A stretch of DNA of 64,000 nucleotides from Lingula anatina (taxonomy: Eukaryota; Brachiopoda; Lingulata; Lingulida; Lingulidae): positions 456,722 to 520,721 of the forward strand of contig NW_019775447.1 in the NCBI RefSeq assembly GCF_001039355.2. Direction: 5' to 3'. Below the pieces are notes generated by a model. The model was given only the letters and a program-made list of their open reading frames with translations, did not search any database and had not been told where the DNA came from. Below are positions 47,296-59,800 of the stretch, piece by piece. A program made the position numbers and the translations under genes. How positions within the stretch are numbered: the stretch's first letter is position 1; the number at the start of each line of letters is the position of its first letter.

Positions 47296-50200
47296 ATGGC
47301 TGACATCACACAAGTACCCATGCCGCCATTAAATGGAGATAATACAGAAGTAAGATATGTAATGCTAAATATTTTAGTATTGTTTCTAAGCAGTTAATGC
47401 TTTTTATGTACCGTAGTGTTTTATGTACCGTGTGAATTAAACTGATCGGTTTCCTTTTCCAAGTTCCTGCTCTGTACCTTTCTGCTAGCTGTTGCGGTGT
47501 GAAGTTTTTGTAAGCGTTTGTTTACGAAAGAGCTGTGAAATAAGTAAGATTCATCTGTTTGTCTACTAGTTATGTTGCCACTAAATTATTCTTCCGTTGA
47601 AGACTGCCATTGATGACATTTTGAATGCAAGGAATCTGTCAGTGATAGTTTCTCGTCCTAAAAAACATTTAACATAGAATTCTGTTAAAAAAATACCGGG
47701 CGAAGCAACTTCCATAAAATAAACGATTTTGTGTAGAAGTTTGTTTACTCGGCAAAAACCTTACATCGTGATTAGTACATTCAGAAATGCAAAAGCATAT
47801 ATACTTACATATCAGAAATTTAGAAAAGAGGATTGCTTGTCAGGAGGAATATTATATATTAGTGGTGAGCTGTGATAAAAAATAAATTCTTTTTATTCTG
47901 TATTTCAAAGTGATTTATGATGCGCATGTGTGTGTTACTTGCAAATGGTTAGAAGTTTTACAGAGTGCCTGCAGCCATAAAAAAGTGTTCAAAATTATCC
48001 CTGTGAATTGAATTCAGTTTTTTGGTATCTGAAATTGCCACTATCCTTGAATTCAATTGTTTTTGCCCTTTAAAATTACTTGAATTGATCTTGCAGGTTT
48101 TTAACCTGAATGTAGATAAAAGTTCACTGAAGGGGTGAATGCCCTTCTTGGAAACCTATTAATTTTATTCTTTATGCTGTGTCATACTTCATAAACCATT
48201 TTAAAGAATCTGATAATTTTAAAGAACCTTAGCAAAAATATAATGTTAAATTCAGTAAGCATTAAATTATTTTTTTTTTTCCATTTCAGAATGAGGCTGC
48301 TGCTGGTGACTCTGGGGAACCACCAACAAAAATACCAAAAATGCCAGAGAACAGCATATTATCTGAGAGCAGCATGCAACAAGAAATTGCCATGGCTTTG
48401 GAGAGCAATATGTTGACTGAACAGAGTTTTGGTAGGTGTTTCAGTGTGTTGAGAGTGAAACATACTGTCACCTTTTCAGTTCTGGAAATTAACAAAAGTG
48501 AACGCTGTCTGTGTGAAAATAGTTCATTAAGTTCAGTTTCCTTCATGAGGACAGAACAGGATGTTTAAAATTGTACTGGTAGCTCTGACATGAAAATGCC
48601 TGCATGGTTGTATTAATGACCGTGTTCTGTGACTTTAAGGTACAAGTTGTACACCATATTAGATAACGTCTTTTCCCTCTTTCGTTTGTATTTGTCTTTG
48701 CAGCAAGAAAAGAAGATTGGTTCTCCATGTGAGATTTTTAGTTCCAAGACTGGAACTCACATAATGATTACCACTGAAGAGTATGGGGACATCATTAATG
48801 AAAAATTCATTTAGAATTTGTAATAAAAATCTAAATAAAAACATAGTTGTTTATATACCTTTTTAGGAAAATATTACATTAGTGAATAATGTATGCTTGT
48901 GATGAATGTTGAAGGGTGAGAGTTTCAGACATGCCATTGCTAATGCCTAGATGTTTTCTCTGCTTGTATCTTTCAGACAGAGCTCAGCTTATCAGTGAGA
49001 GTCATGCTTAAATTGTAATTATTCCTGGCAGAGGCGCTGAACTGGATAGTTTCTGGCAATCTGCGTTTCCAAATTGATTGAAACACTTTTGTCAGTTTAG
49101 TCAAATATATTGCTAGGCTTTTATTGATGAAAAATATGTTTATAGAATGCAAAGGTACCACAAACATGGAAACAATTTGACAATGTTATTGTGTCTGATC
49201 TGAAATTATTAAAAATATGTTAACCCCATCATATTTTGTGATGAGAAAAAAATTCCAAAAGTGTTCTTCCAAAACAGTCATTATCATGGTTGGTCTGTTC
49301 TCTGCTTATATTTTTCAGTGCCGGTCTCTTCAGTCATATGGTATGGATAGTATGTAAACAACATGGCAGAGTTGTGAGCACTTTAAAGGAAGCAGTTTTG
49401 ATGCATATTCCATATTCTTTTGACTTTTGTATCGTTACTCACATTATTAGAAATAATATGATACTGATGATTTTTTTTATAATAAGTGCATTTTGTGGGT
49501 TATAAATTTTCAATTATAAACTAATTATTTAACACAGCTGTGGGAAATGTGTGTATTGTTTTATGTTTTGCAGGTTTTGGAGACACGAGATCCAACAGTG
49601 ATAAGATTGTTAAACTGTTAGTATATTGAAGTAGTGGCTGGCATGGTTGTGTGTGTGGTGTGAGAAAAATAGATTTTAAGGAAGATAAAGTTACTGAGAT
49701 GCAAATTTTGGGGGTTTTGGTTCATTGTGGCATTTTCTTCTAGTCTTGCTTTTGTCCACATAAGAATTTTTATCATATCTGACTCCCTGTTACTTAATAA
49801 GGCACAGTCTAAGGTCTTCTATAGTCTTATGCTTCTTCATTGTTGATTTCCTTGATACTCGGGTTGCTGCAAAATAAGTCCTTTTTTCCTCATTTTCATG
49901 TATTTCAGATGTGATTACGGTGTCTACAAGAAAGAAAAAAAATGAAGTGGCACTATGAAAATTTATTTTGCAGCAGTATAAAGATATTTCAAAGAACTGA
50001 AAAGCTTTGTAGCAAATATAAAATTAATGGCATTCACATCAATTCAGAAAATAAGTTGGAATGCAAGATTTTTTTAAATGATTATTTATCTACCGACAGA
50101 TATGTTTGCTGAAAAACCCTGTAATTGTAGATTCATCAATTATGGTGTGATGGACGGTAATGTTCAAGTAGGTTTCTAGCATCAGTAATGCTAGTAATGA

Positions 50201-53200
50201 TAGTTTCACTAGCTTAATGATATGTTTGTTCTCTTCTTCTCTGTATTTTTGTACATATAGTCTGAAGCTCGCTGAAATGACTTGGGTGAAAACGTTTTTC
50301 ACAATGTAGCCACCAAACTTAGCTCTGTGCAAAAAGGGCCAGTGAGAGAAGGCAGACATCAAACCACACCAATGAAGGGGTAAAGATTCCATCTAAGCTG
50401 CACTGTTGTGACTGATTACTGTATAGGCATTTAGCCTGCAGAAATAGTATTGAGTTTATTCTCCCCACTTTGATGCATTGGCTTATCTCTGTTTTCTGAG
50501 GGTGCACAGTTTCATACTAATGAAGGGAAAATAGCATGTTAACTGATCATGGGCATTATTTGACAGAATAACATGATCATTGTAAAGATGTGACATTTTG
50601 GGAAATTTAGCTGCGGAAATGACAGTATTTGGTACAGGGAGGTAGGATAGAACTGTAAGAAAAAGAGATGTGAACCAAAATATGTATGTGATTAATCTTT
50701 GGGGCTTCCCTTTAATTGAAACTGTGCACTGCCTGTTCCTCCCCATGTTTTAATGCTACATTTACCATTGTAGGTGGAATGGTAGCGCAGGCAGAGCAAA
50801 CAGGTGCCATTCTGCCTGGACCTGGAGCTAAAAAAGACCAGCGCCCACCTTTTAAGCTGCCAAAGCTGACATCTTCACAACAAGATGCTATAAGTAAAGC
50901 CAAGAAGTTTGCCATGGAACAGAGTGTGAAGAGCATACTCGTGAAACAGACAATAGCTCATCAGCAACAGGTATGACAACATTTTTTCTATTTTGATGGA
51001 AGGGTGTTTGGATTAAGCTGTTATTGCTTTTTGTTAATGCACATTAGCTGTGAATATTTGATTTTGTTTTAACATTTAAAGTGAAAAAGAAACTGGATTG
51101 ATAGAATTTTTTGATAAATCTAGTATTTTCTTTACAGTGTATTTATTGACTACAGTTAACAGTTATGTAATGACTGATGCCCATATCTTTTTGCAGCAAA
51201 TGCTCAATTTTCAAAACACAGTCCAAAGGCAACAGGCATTGGCTTTAATGTGCAGGTATGTACAATACATTTGCATTTGAAATTGGTCTCCCCAGAGTGT
51301 AATAATTAAGATAAACTATCAGATTGTGAAGTGGTTCTAGTTTATTGCTACTGATCATGATATTGAATGGTAAAAGTTGCACAAAGCAAGCTTTTCCAAT
51401 ATTTTTATTGTTAATTTTTTCTGTTTGAGTGTGTAATTTCAGTGTCTTTTTGTTTCAGGATTTACGTAGGTAGTATTAATTTTGAAATCAAAGAAGACAC
51501 AATCAAACAGGCTTTCTTACCATTTGGACCTATCAAGAGTGTCAATCTCTCTTGGGACCCTGTCACCAACAAACACAAAGGCTTTGCATTTATAGAGTAT
51601 GAATTACCAGAGGCAGCCCAGCTGGCTTTAGAACAGATGAATGGAGTCATGATAGGTGGAAGAAACATAAAAGTTAGTATTCTCCTTGATACAATGATAA
51701 CCAGTGCCTGTTGTCACTTTGCACATTTGCTTTGTGGGCACTTGTTGAAAAGTAGAAAAAGTGTTTATAGTATAAAACTTACTGTGCGTTGCATTTTATA
51801 GAGTGAGAGATTGAAACAGAGAATCATTTTAAATAAATAAGATCTTTTGGACTGTAAAGGTGTTGTTGAACCACTTAATTTGATTCTCATTTCATTATTA
51901 CCATGATTGTCTTCTAGGTTGGTAGGCCTAGTAATATGCCTCAAGCACAGCCCATCATAGAACAGCTAGCAGAAGAAGCCAAGAAATACAATAGGATTTA
52001 TTATTCTTCCGTACATCAAGATCTGACAGACAATGATATAAAAAGGTGAGCAGTCTTGTAAAACACAAAACCCCAGTTAAGAAGCAGCTGTTAAGAAAGA
52101 CAGTAAGTTTACAAATCATCAATATGTGCAAATAAATTAAAATTGTCTTTCCTGATTGTATCCGCACTTGAATGTTTGGGTGCTTTTCAATTTTGCATCA
52201 GTGTCATAAATTAAGAATGTTGTTTTACTAATTTCTAATTTGTTTTCTTGCAGTGTATTTGAAGCATTTGGCCCTGTGAATGCATGCAAATTGGCTCCAG
52301 ATCCCACAAAGCCAGGAAAACACCGGTAATGTACAGTACACTAATATTTTTTGATATTAGGATATAATTAATTATTGTAATGTTTTGGTGTTTGTGTTTT
52401 GGTTAAAATATTTGAAGCTCTTTACACATATTGGATATTTAAATATCACTAAGTACACTTGTTTTCATTACAAGTATCTTAATATTGATGTTTTACTTTT
52501 ATAGGGGCTTTGGTTTCATAGAATATGGTACAAACCAGGGTGCCACTGATGCTGTGGCTTCCATGAATCTGTTTGATCTCGGAGGGCAGTTCCTTAGAGT
52601 AGGAAGGGTGAGTGCAAATATTGATGTGTTTGTGGTGACATGTAACTTATGAGAGACTAAATGTGTGTTACATTTTCTTAAATGTTCAGTATTACAAAAT
52701 GAACAGATTACAATGCCATAACTATGATTAAACTTCTTGTATATAGTCTAATTTATTTAAACCATAGCCTTTTCAATTAAAAAATACTTAATATGTCTCG
52801 TGTTTCCAGGCCATCACCCCACCGAATATTACTGTTGCCCCACTTGGTCCAGGTCAGATGCCCACAGCTGCTGCTGTTGCTGCTGCTGCTGTCACAGCTA
52901 AAATCACTGCAATGGATGCTGTGGCAGGCTTTGATCCTGGCTCTCCAAGCGCATCTGGAGCAGTGGTGAGTGTAGTTTCCACAAGTAAAGTGTTATGAGG
53001 TTAGGGACAATTGGAGCAAAATTGGCCTGTTGAAGTTCGGTTTTAGCAGTAATTTAGTATATTGGTAGAAATGGTTTTAACTTTGTAAAATTTTAAATAT
53101 TTTCATAAATTGTCTGATGTTATTGTGAGTTTCCAAATTTCAAAATTGTGCTCTTTAAGTATGCACTGTAGAAATTTTGTCAATGTCCATTCTGTTATTT

Positions 53201-54740
53201 CAGCCTCCTGTTGGTGTAAGCATCCCTCAAATGGATATGATGCAATCTCAAGCAATTCCCCCAATAGGTGTGGCAATGCCTGCTGTGTCAGCCCCAGGGA
53301 TAATCACCCCAATTCCAGTTACCACTGTGGGTGCTGTACCCACCTTGCCTGTTGTCTCCTCTATCCCTGGGGTTGCTACCTCCAGTATTGCCTCAAGACA
53401 ACCACCTACAACAGCAGCAGGAATAACTGTGCCTCCCATTGGAATGGTGACACCTATGATGCTGCCAGGTCTGTCTGCTCCTGCTACCATTATGCCAGGT
53501 ATGCTATCAAAGCTTTGCCCTTTTTTTTAAATTAGATTTTTGTCAATAAATTTTTCAAATTGACATTTTTGTACGAAACATGCATACACTCACAACACAT
53601 GGTACTAGTATTTTGTTCATTAAGATGGGTAGATCAGAAAACTGAATAAGCATCTTTTTGAATGTGTGTTTGTAATAATTAATCTTTTGAAAAATAATTT
53701 GAAAATTGGAATTTAAATTTTATTGAAATATGAATTGCCCTATCTAGGTGTTGTGAGCAGCATGCATGGTAATCAGCCTGTAGCCACAGTGGCCCCACAG
53801 CCCCAGGCACAGCCAGTGCGGAATACAGAACTCACAGAGGCACAGAAGAAATTGGTGGAAGAAGACCCTGCCCAGACCTTAGATCAGCAGGAAAACCTGA
53901 AGATTAGTGGAAGTAATGCCAGACACATGGTGATGCAGAAACTTCTGCGGAAAGCTGCAGAGGTAATAAATGCTCTGCGCGACAGTTTTGATTTTAGAAG
54001 TAAATTTTCACCTTCCATAGGCATGAAGGAAGGTGTGGGTGGTAAAAGTGACAATTCTTAAATGTGACTCTACGTATGTCATTAAGTACTATTAAATTAA
54101 TTAGTTGATACTGGTCATTTTAAGTTTTAATATAACCATTTCATATATCACTTAGTTCAAGGGAGTTTTTTTTCATATTTTTATGCTTAATCCCTCCTTT
54201 CAGAGCAGCGTAATGGTGCTGAGGAATATGGTGGATGCAGATGATCTAGACGAGGAGCTAGAAACTGAAGTGACAGAGGAGTGTGGGAAATATGGCAATG
54301 TGAAGAGAGTTATCATCTACCAAGAGAAACAAGGAGAGGAGGAAGATGCAGATATCATTGTGAAAATATTTGTGGAGTTTGAACAATTAAAAGGTAAGAG
54401 GCTTTCTGGCATCATCTGTGTAATGTGTTGGTCTTTCTATTAAATAAAAGTGAGATTCATAGTTATAAAAAAATCGAACTTTAAATTTTTTATGACATTT
54501 TGGTTATAAAAATGAAACTTAACTAATATTGTAACAACATTATTGCATTAAAACATAAACATGGAAATAGTAAAAATTGGACATATAATTAATTTAGTCT
54601 CATTTTAACATAGCCTATATTACTTTCCAGAGGCACAGGCAGGATGTCAAGCTTTGAATGGGAGATATTTTGGAGGACATATTGTGAGAGCAGAGATATA
54701 CGATCAGGACTTGTTCAATGCTAACGACTTATCAGGGTAA
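47296..54740 (+). CDS. PUF60: PUF60 / half pint, poly(U)-binding splicing factor
   Basis: Thirteen coding exons: 47296-47349, 48290-48431, 50774-50970, 51197-51255, 51459-51672, 51918-52045, 52254-52325, 52505-52607, 52810-52965, 53204-53498, 53748-53962, 54204-54393 and 54631-54740. All phases agree and give 644 residues (human isoforms about 500-560). Order: variable N-terminus, the conserved helix [20 protein letters not shown]...[12 protein letters not shown]1 (RNP2 IYVGSI, RNP1 KGFAFIEY, about residues 150-225), RRM2 ([14 protein letters not shown], about 245-325), an Ala/Pro/Val-rich linker longer than in human, then [12 protein letters not shown] and a C-terminal U2AF-homology motif (acidic helix [15 protein letters not shown] and the RYF motif, about 546-640) ending NANDLSG. 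PUF60 binds pyrimidine-rich RNA, cooperates with U2AF in 3' splice site choice and binds SF3B1 through its UHM; the vertebrate form also represses MYC as FIR. A possible extra micro-exon lies at 49574. Confidence 0.96.
48432..50773 (+). other. Long PUF60 intron 2
   Basis: 2.3-kb intron between the donor GTAGGTG and the acceptor TTGTAG. It contains one candidate cassette exon (49574-49616 or shorter). I see nothing else recognisable in it. Confidence 0.6.
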
Positions 54741-55318
54741 AGATATTAGTGGACATGGAACATAATATCATTACCTTTTTATCACATGTACAGTCAAAGT
54801 CTGAGTTTGATTTTCATCCATTAGACCAGCAAATGTTCAGCATGTGTCTTCTCTTTGGATTCAAGCCACTATCAGTGTATCAGGGACGGGACTGGAGATA
54901 TATACATGAATGTTTCATTCATGCACCTGGAAATTTTGGCTCCCATGTCTAAATTGCTATTTATGTGCACATTTATGCAGGCATGGAGAACCTTTTGTTA
55001 CTGATGCAGTCTACTGGCTGGATTCTTAGACACTGATCTATGTGAGAAGGATGGCCTTTTTCAAGAGTAGTAATCTCCATTTATATCCAGTTTACATTCC
55101 CAAAAATCCAGGGCTTTAGGATACAGCTTAATTGCAAAGATCTGTATAAGAAAATGATATTCCACATGTAATGCTGAATTATTTTAATAGTCATCACTGG
55201 ATATAAATTTTATATTAATTTGTATGTCTGACAGATTGAAATGTATCCACCTTGAGATCGTTGACTGATGACCAAATGTTTTAAAATATCTGCGAGTTGT
55301 AGGGATATCCTGCATATA

Positions 55319-55324
55319 AATAAA
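55319..55324 (+). terminator. Candidate PUF60 poly(A) signal
   Basis: AATAAA about 580 nt after the PUF60 stop codon. It is the first canonical hexamer I noticed in the AT-rich 3' UTR that also clears the minus-strand gene's own signal. Confidence 0.5.
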
Positions 55325-55396
55325 GTTGTAATTCTAATTTTTAAACGGGAGGAAAGTTTGAATGAACATAAAAATTAAAAGATTCTGAAAATAACT

Positions 55397-55402
55397 TTTA
55401 TT
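55397..55402 (-). terminator. Candidate TEP1-NADAR poly(A) signal
   Basis: TTTATT on the plus strand reads AATAAA on the minus strand, about 1 kb after the NADAR stop (56394). It lies only about 75 bp from the PUF60 signal, so the genes would converge tail to tail. Closer hexamers may exist. Confidence 0.4.
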
Positions 55403-55590
55403 TCAAAATAAAAAAGAACAATCAATAGAAAAAAATTGTTATCACGAGTACTGCATGTAAACTAATTTCAGTATCCATAATATAAATATCACAGAGTTCA
55501 AATGTTCAGCTGCTGAAGAATAAAGCTTCTAAACAGAAGATGGCATTCTCAGGAACATTTGTAGAGGTCACTAAACATAATTTTAATTAG

Positions 55591-55604
<14 letters not shown>

Positions 55605-55650
<46 letters not shown>
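55605..55650. repeat. (TA)n microsatellite in the convergent 3' UTR region
   Basis: Pure AT dinucleotide tract after a poly-A run. Confidence 0.9.
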
Positions 55651-55653
<3 letters not shown>

Positions 55654-56393
55654 CTAAATTGGGTATCCTCATGTAGGTTGTATAATAGGCTGCAGAGTCT
55701 GAAACCCCTATCATTTGATTTAAATGATAAAACTATTATCCAATACATATAGCATAATCCCCCTATAAAGTGTGAAAAGTAAGACTTGCACAGCAGTTTC
55801 CAAGCATGACATAAAAAACATTCATCAAACATTACATTTAAGTTAAATTTATACTCCTTTTCATATATAAAATGTGAAAATATTTTGTGTGAAAAGTAGG
55901 AATTTAGTTAACTCAAAATATTATAGTTCCCTAAAAACTCAGCTAATGAAAATGGAATAGTTGATGCTAATTGTAGATTAGATAAGTAATCAAACCACTA
56001 CATCACATATTTCAACATTGAACATGTACCTCTGTTTTGCAACCTGACATGATAAAGTCCACTCAAATGTAAATCCTGAAACTGTAAAACACCTTCAAGC
56101 AATAACATTTGAGGAAAAAAAGAATTATTTACCAATTTTAAGGGAGTAAAAGGCTCTTGCCTGAATAATATTTCATGGTCATACAATACTAACTACTCTC
56201 TAAAATGTACTTTTAATTTATGTCTTGATTTCTGCTAAACTGTGCATCTTGAAATTAACCCAAACGTCAAATGCGTAGTTTTTAATACCCAAATCACAGT
56301 TATCTTGAAATTTGTCCTTATAGTATTATTTTCTGAAAGTTTCTGTTTTTAAATACCCAAAGCACAGTTACCTTGAGAGTTGTCCTAATAGTA

Positions 56394-56895
56394 TTATTTT
56401 CTGCAGGATTCTCTCACCTCGCACAAAATTTTACCAAGCTTATTCTTCCCTGGCCACTGTGCCATATCATAAGCCTGCTTGTGCTCTGCTGACAAACCTG
56501 TGCCCCAGATCCTATCTTCAGCACTGGCTTCTGCCAGCATGCTAGATCCAGTGCCCAGGAGTAACTTCTTCAAGTGACCATTCTGTGTAAATTTAGCCAT
56601 ATTTGCCTTCTTCACAACATCATCTACTAAAGCCCCCCACACATCTGGCTGAAATCCTTTCACTTTTCTACCTAATTCCTTCTGTTCTTTAGGACTGTTG
56701 GTACTCATGATGAGATCTGCTGTTTTTTTGTCACTGAACATCATAGCTTTGCTGTACATCATGTACTGCTCTGCACAACTAAATTTTTGCCCATCTAGTG
56801 TGAACTTTGCTGGGTACCACTGGCTGAAGGGTGATGTATGATTCCAGAACAAGGTTACTTTGCCATCTGTTTTTGTGCCTGGTGCCTTTACATTG
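56394..56895 (-). CDS. NADAR domain exon (last exon of the TEP1-like gene, or a separate NADAR gene)
   Basis: One exon encodes a full NADAR (YbiA-like) domain of about 150 residues with the family hallmarks in order: [63 protein letters not shown] and [15 protein letters not shown]. None of these hallmark phrases is visibly missing. NADAR proteins hydrolyse N-glycosidic bonds in ADP-ribose-related compounds; some act as antitoxins that remove ADP-ribose from guanine in DNA, and YbiA acts on riboflavin intermediates. The exon starts after TTTATCTTTATTACAG with one base that completes the GG- codon left by the last WD40 exon. The first methionines inside the exon lie within EQYMM, too late to start the domain. 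An ATG at 56915, upstream of the acceptor, could start a stand-alone 173-residue protein if the region is not spliced. Confidence 0.9.
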
Positions 56896-59800
56896 CTGTA
56901 ATAAAGATAAAACATGAAATCAAAAATGATTTGATGAAATGCACCAGTTTGCAGATAACCTAACTATGTGACATCTTATTTTTTTGGATATATTTAAATT
57001 GAGTTTACCCGACTCCAAAACACAGTGACTCAGTAAAGTCTATTTATATATTAAGAAAGCTTATGCTAATAAAAATAAATTTCTTATCGTAACATGATGT
57101 GAAAAAGACCCAAAAGGATCAGGATTTAATGAGTTTGCTTACATTGCGTGTGGAATTTAAAATATACTATTTACCCTATCCATTCCAGTACCAAGACATT
57201 GCCCAGCTGGTCTCCACACAGCACAAGCCTTGTACTCTGGTCCCCACTACTTGGCTGAACTGCCAGCTTCATCACTGGAGACTGGGTGAAATACTGGCCA
57301 ATCTGAACAATCAAATACAAATATTCAGTTTGAGTTTTCTTGTGGGATTAAAATATTCATTATTAGATAGAGTATTAAAAACACTGCTTTTAATGTTCAG
57401 TTTCTTTTTAACTTCTGTGGATGGATATTATAGATACTTTTTAGTATATGTTTCTAATCATGAATTATTAATAGGATATATGAAATATAAATGTGAAGTG
57501 ACTGTAGGTATTCCTTAGAAATGTTGAAGTTGTTCTATATTTCAATAATTTGCATTTAACCACCTTTAAGATCTTTTCCTGTTTTCATAGAATTAAATGA
57601 ATACAGGGCTAACATTTTAACAAAACCAACTGGAGAATTCAAAATAGGCAACTGAAAAGAAAGGCTCATGTGAAATATTCGGTTAACCTGTTTCATCTGA
57701 TGGTCCCAGACTTTGATGGTCTTATCTGAGGATGCTGTGAATATAGTTGGCTCTTCCTCACCAACAATCTGTACACTATTGATTGCACTGGCATGGACCT
57801 AAAAAGTAATTCACAAATGAAAAATGTTTACTTTTGTGTTTTGGCTATGACAGAGTACATTAAATGATTAATATTAACTTCACAGAATTCAAACAAAAGT
57901 TATGTGCACTTAGAAACTATTTAGGCCTTCTCCACAACACTATATAAAGATACAGGATATGATAAATGAAATATTTACCTTTTTAGTATCAGGCAAACAT
58001 TTGCCAGGTGAATGCAATACTGACAACTGACCACTTGAATCCCCTACATAAATCTTGTTGTTATGGCAACCTGTACATAGTAACCAGTTGGCTGGCGATT
58101 TTCCCCTGCCCTTTACATCTGCTGGTGGTTTGATTTCTGTACAGTGCATCAAGTCTGCCTTCGGTTTCTGCAAATAAATGAGTTCAATTATAATGAAATT
58201 ATAAAAGCCAGCTTATAACACAGAATGTTAGAATTCAAATTTCCAATCATTGAAATAAAAACACTTCTGCTATTTCCCTCACATAGCAAGTAAAGACACA
58301 TCACACATGCATACTACAAGAAAGAGTTGTCTTAATTTTTTATGAATTCTCACCTTGATGCTAACAGCATATTCTTTCACTGTTCCAGCTGCCCCCACAG
58401 TGCAGACTTGATAGGTCATGTCCCCGCTTAATATGCCTTTTCTGGCAGTCATGTCTAGAATCCAGTGAGTGTGGTGGAAATCTTGCTGATTGTCTCTTAA
58501 ATTTTAATAATAATCTTTATTACCTCTGTGAAATGGAGTGCATGAGGGCATGGTTTAAATGAATATAAGTCTATTTTGTTTTTTTAAACCTATTGAAGAA
58601 CTGCTGGTATAAAATATGAAAAAACTATTATAGCGACATTAGAATGATATTATAACAGCCATGATATTAACCGAAGTATGATTCCATGGAAAAAATCAGA
58701 CTCTCTTAATGTTTTATCTAAATATCGATTGAGGTTGCTATTAAAACTTACTGCAATGGATAGATTTTTTCTTCATAACGCTGATTAAAGGAATAAAGTC
58801 TTTTGTCCCACTTGGCAAACCAAATGTGTCCATCACAAGAAGTAATACAATTGATAGGCATTGTATTTCCAAATGGTTTTAATTTCCTGAAAAAAATCAG
58901 TCCCACTATGTTACTTGGTTCATAATTGCAGACTGATTTTAAAAGCATTATTTAAAGTACTTGTGTTACTGTGAAATTAAACATTCTGATATTTTTAAAA
59001 ACCTGAATAAAAATACTTTTAAATAACTGTAATAGGAATACCTTGTTGAAAATATATAATTACTGATGAACCCCTTTCTGACATTTTACTTTAAAATTTT
59101 ATACAGCTTCTAATTATGATGATAATAAAATTTTTTCCTTGTAATGCCTATAATGTCTCACCTGACAGCTATCCGCTTTTCATTTGAATCTATTTTCCAC
59201 TGGGAGGCAGTTCCATCTTCTGACGAGACCGCAAAGCAATACAGAGATACAAAACATACGCCAGTGATGGCATGCTGGTGTGCCTGGAATAGATAAACAG
59301 GGATGTTCAGTAAATATGTAACATAGCTGATGTTAGATATACATAGTTAGAGAAAAGAAACATAAGATGTAAAATGAGAAAATATTTCAATTCTCAATTT
59401 TTAAAACATTTTTACATTAGTGCCATATACATTGATTCATTTTTAGAAAGAAACATGTTGTGTATATAAATACAAACCTTGAAAGAGCATTGACATTTCA
59501 AGTATGTTTTCTTGCTAGAATCTTCTTCAAAACTCCACACTCTGACATGACCGTCCCTGAAAGTTATTGACAATAGTTTAACTGTTGCATGATGATCAAA
59601 TTGCTAAACACAAGGTATTAACAATTACAAAACAATAAGGTTATACATATCCTCTAGTCATCTGAGGTAAGATAATAACCAGTCAGATGTGATCACAGCC
59701 AGAGTTAATAAACACTGTGCATTGCAATAATTTTACAGCATGTACCTGCTTGCAGTGATTGCATACTGTCCATCTGCTGACCATGTCATGGCACTTATTT

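Noticed and set aside
53248-53490. Minus-strand G/V/I-rich frame over a PUF60 exon
   Set aside because: Shadow of the Ala/Pro/Val-rich linker exon of PUF60.
58354-58500. Splice acceptor at TTAAGAG of the TEP1 exon (two bases further in)
   Set aside because: Using that acceptor breaks the frame; the TTTAAG acceptor giving exon end 58495 keeps the WD40 frame open.
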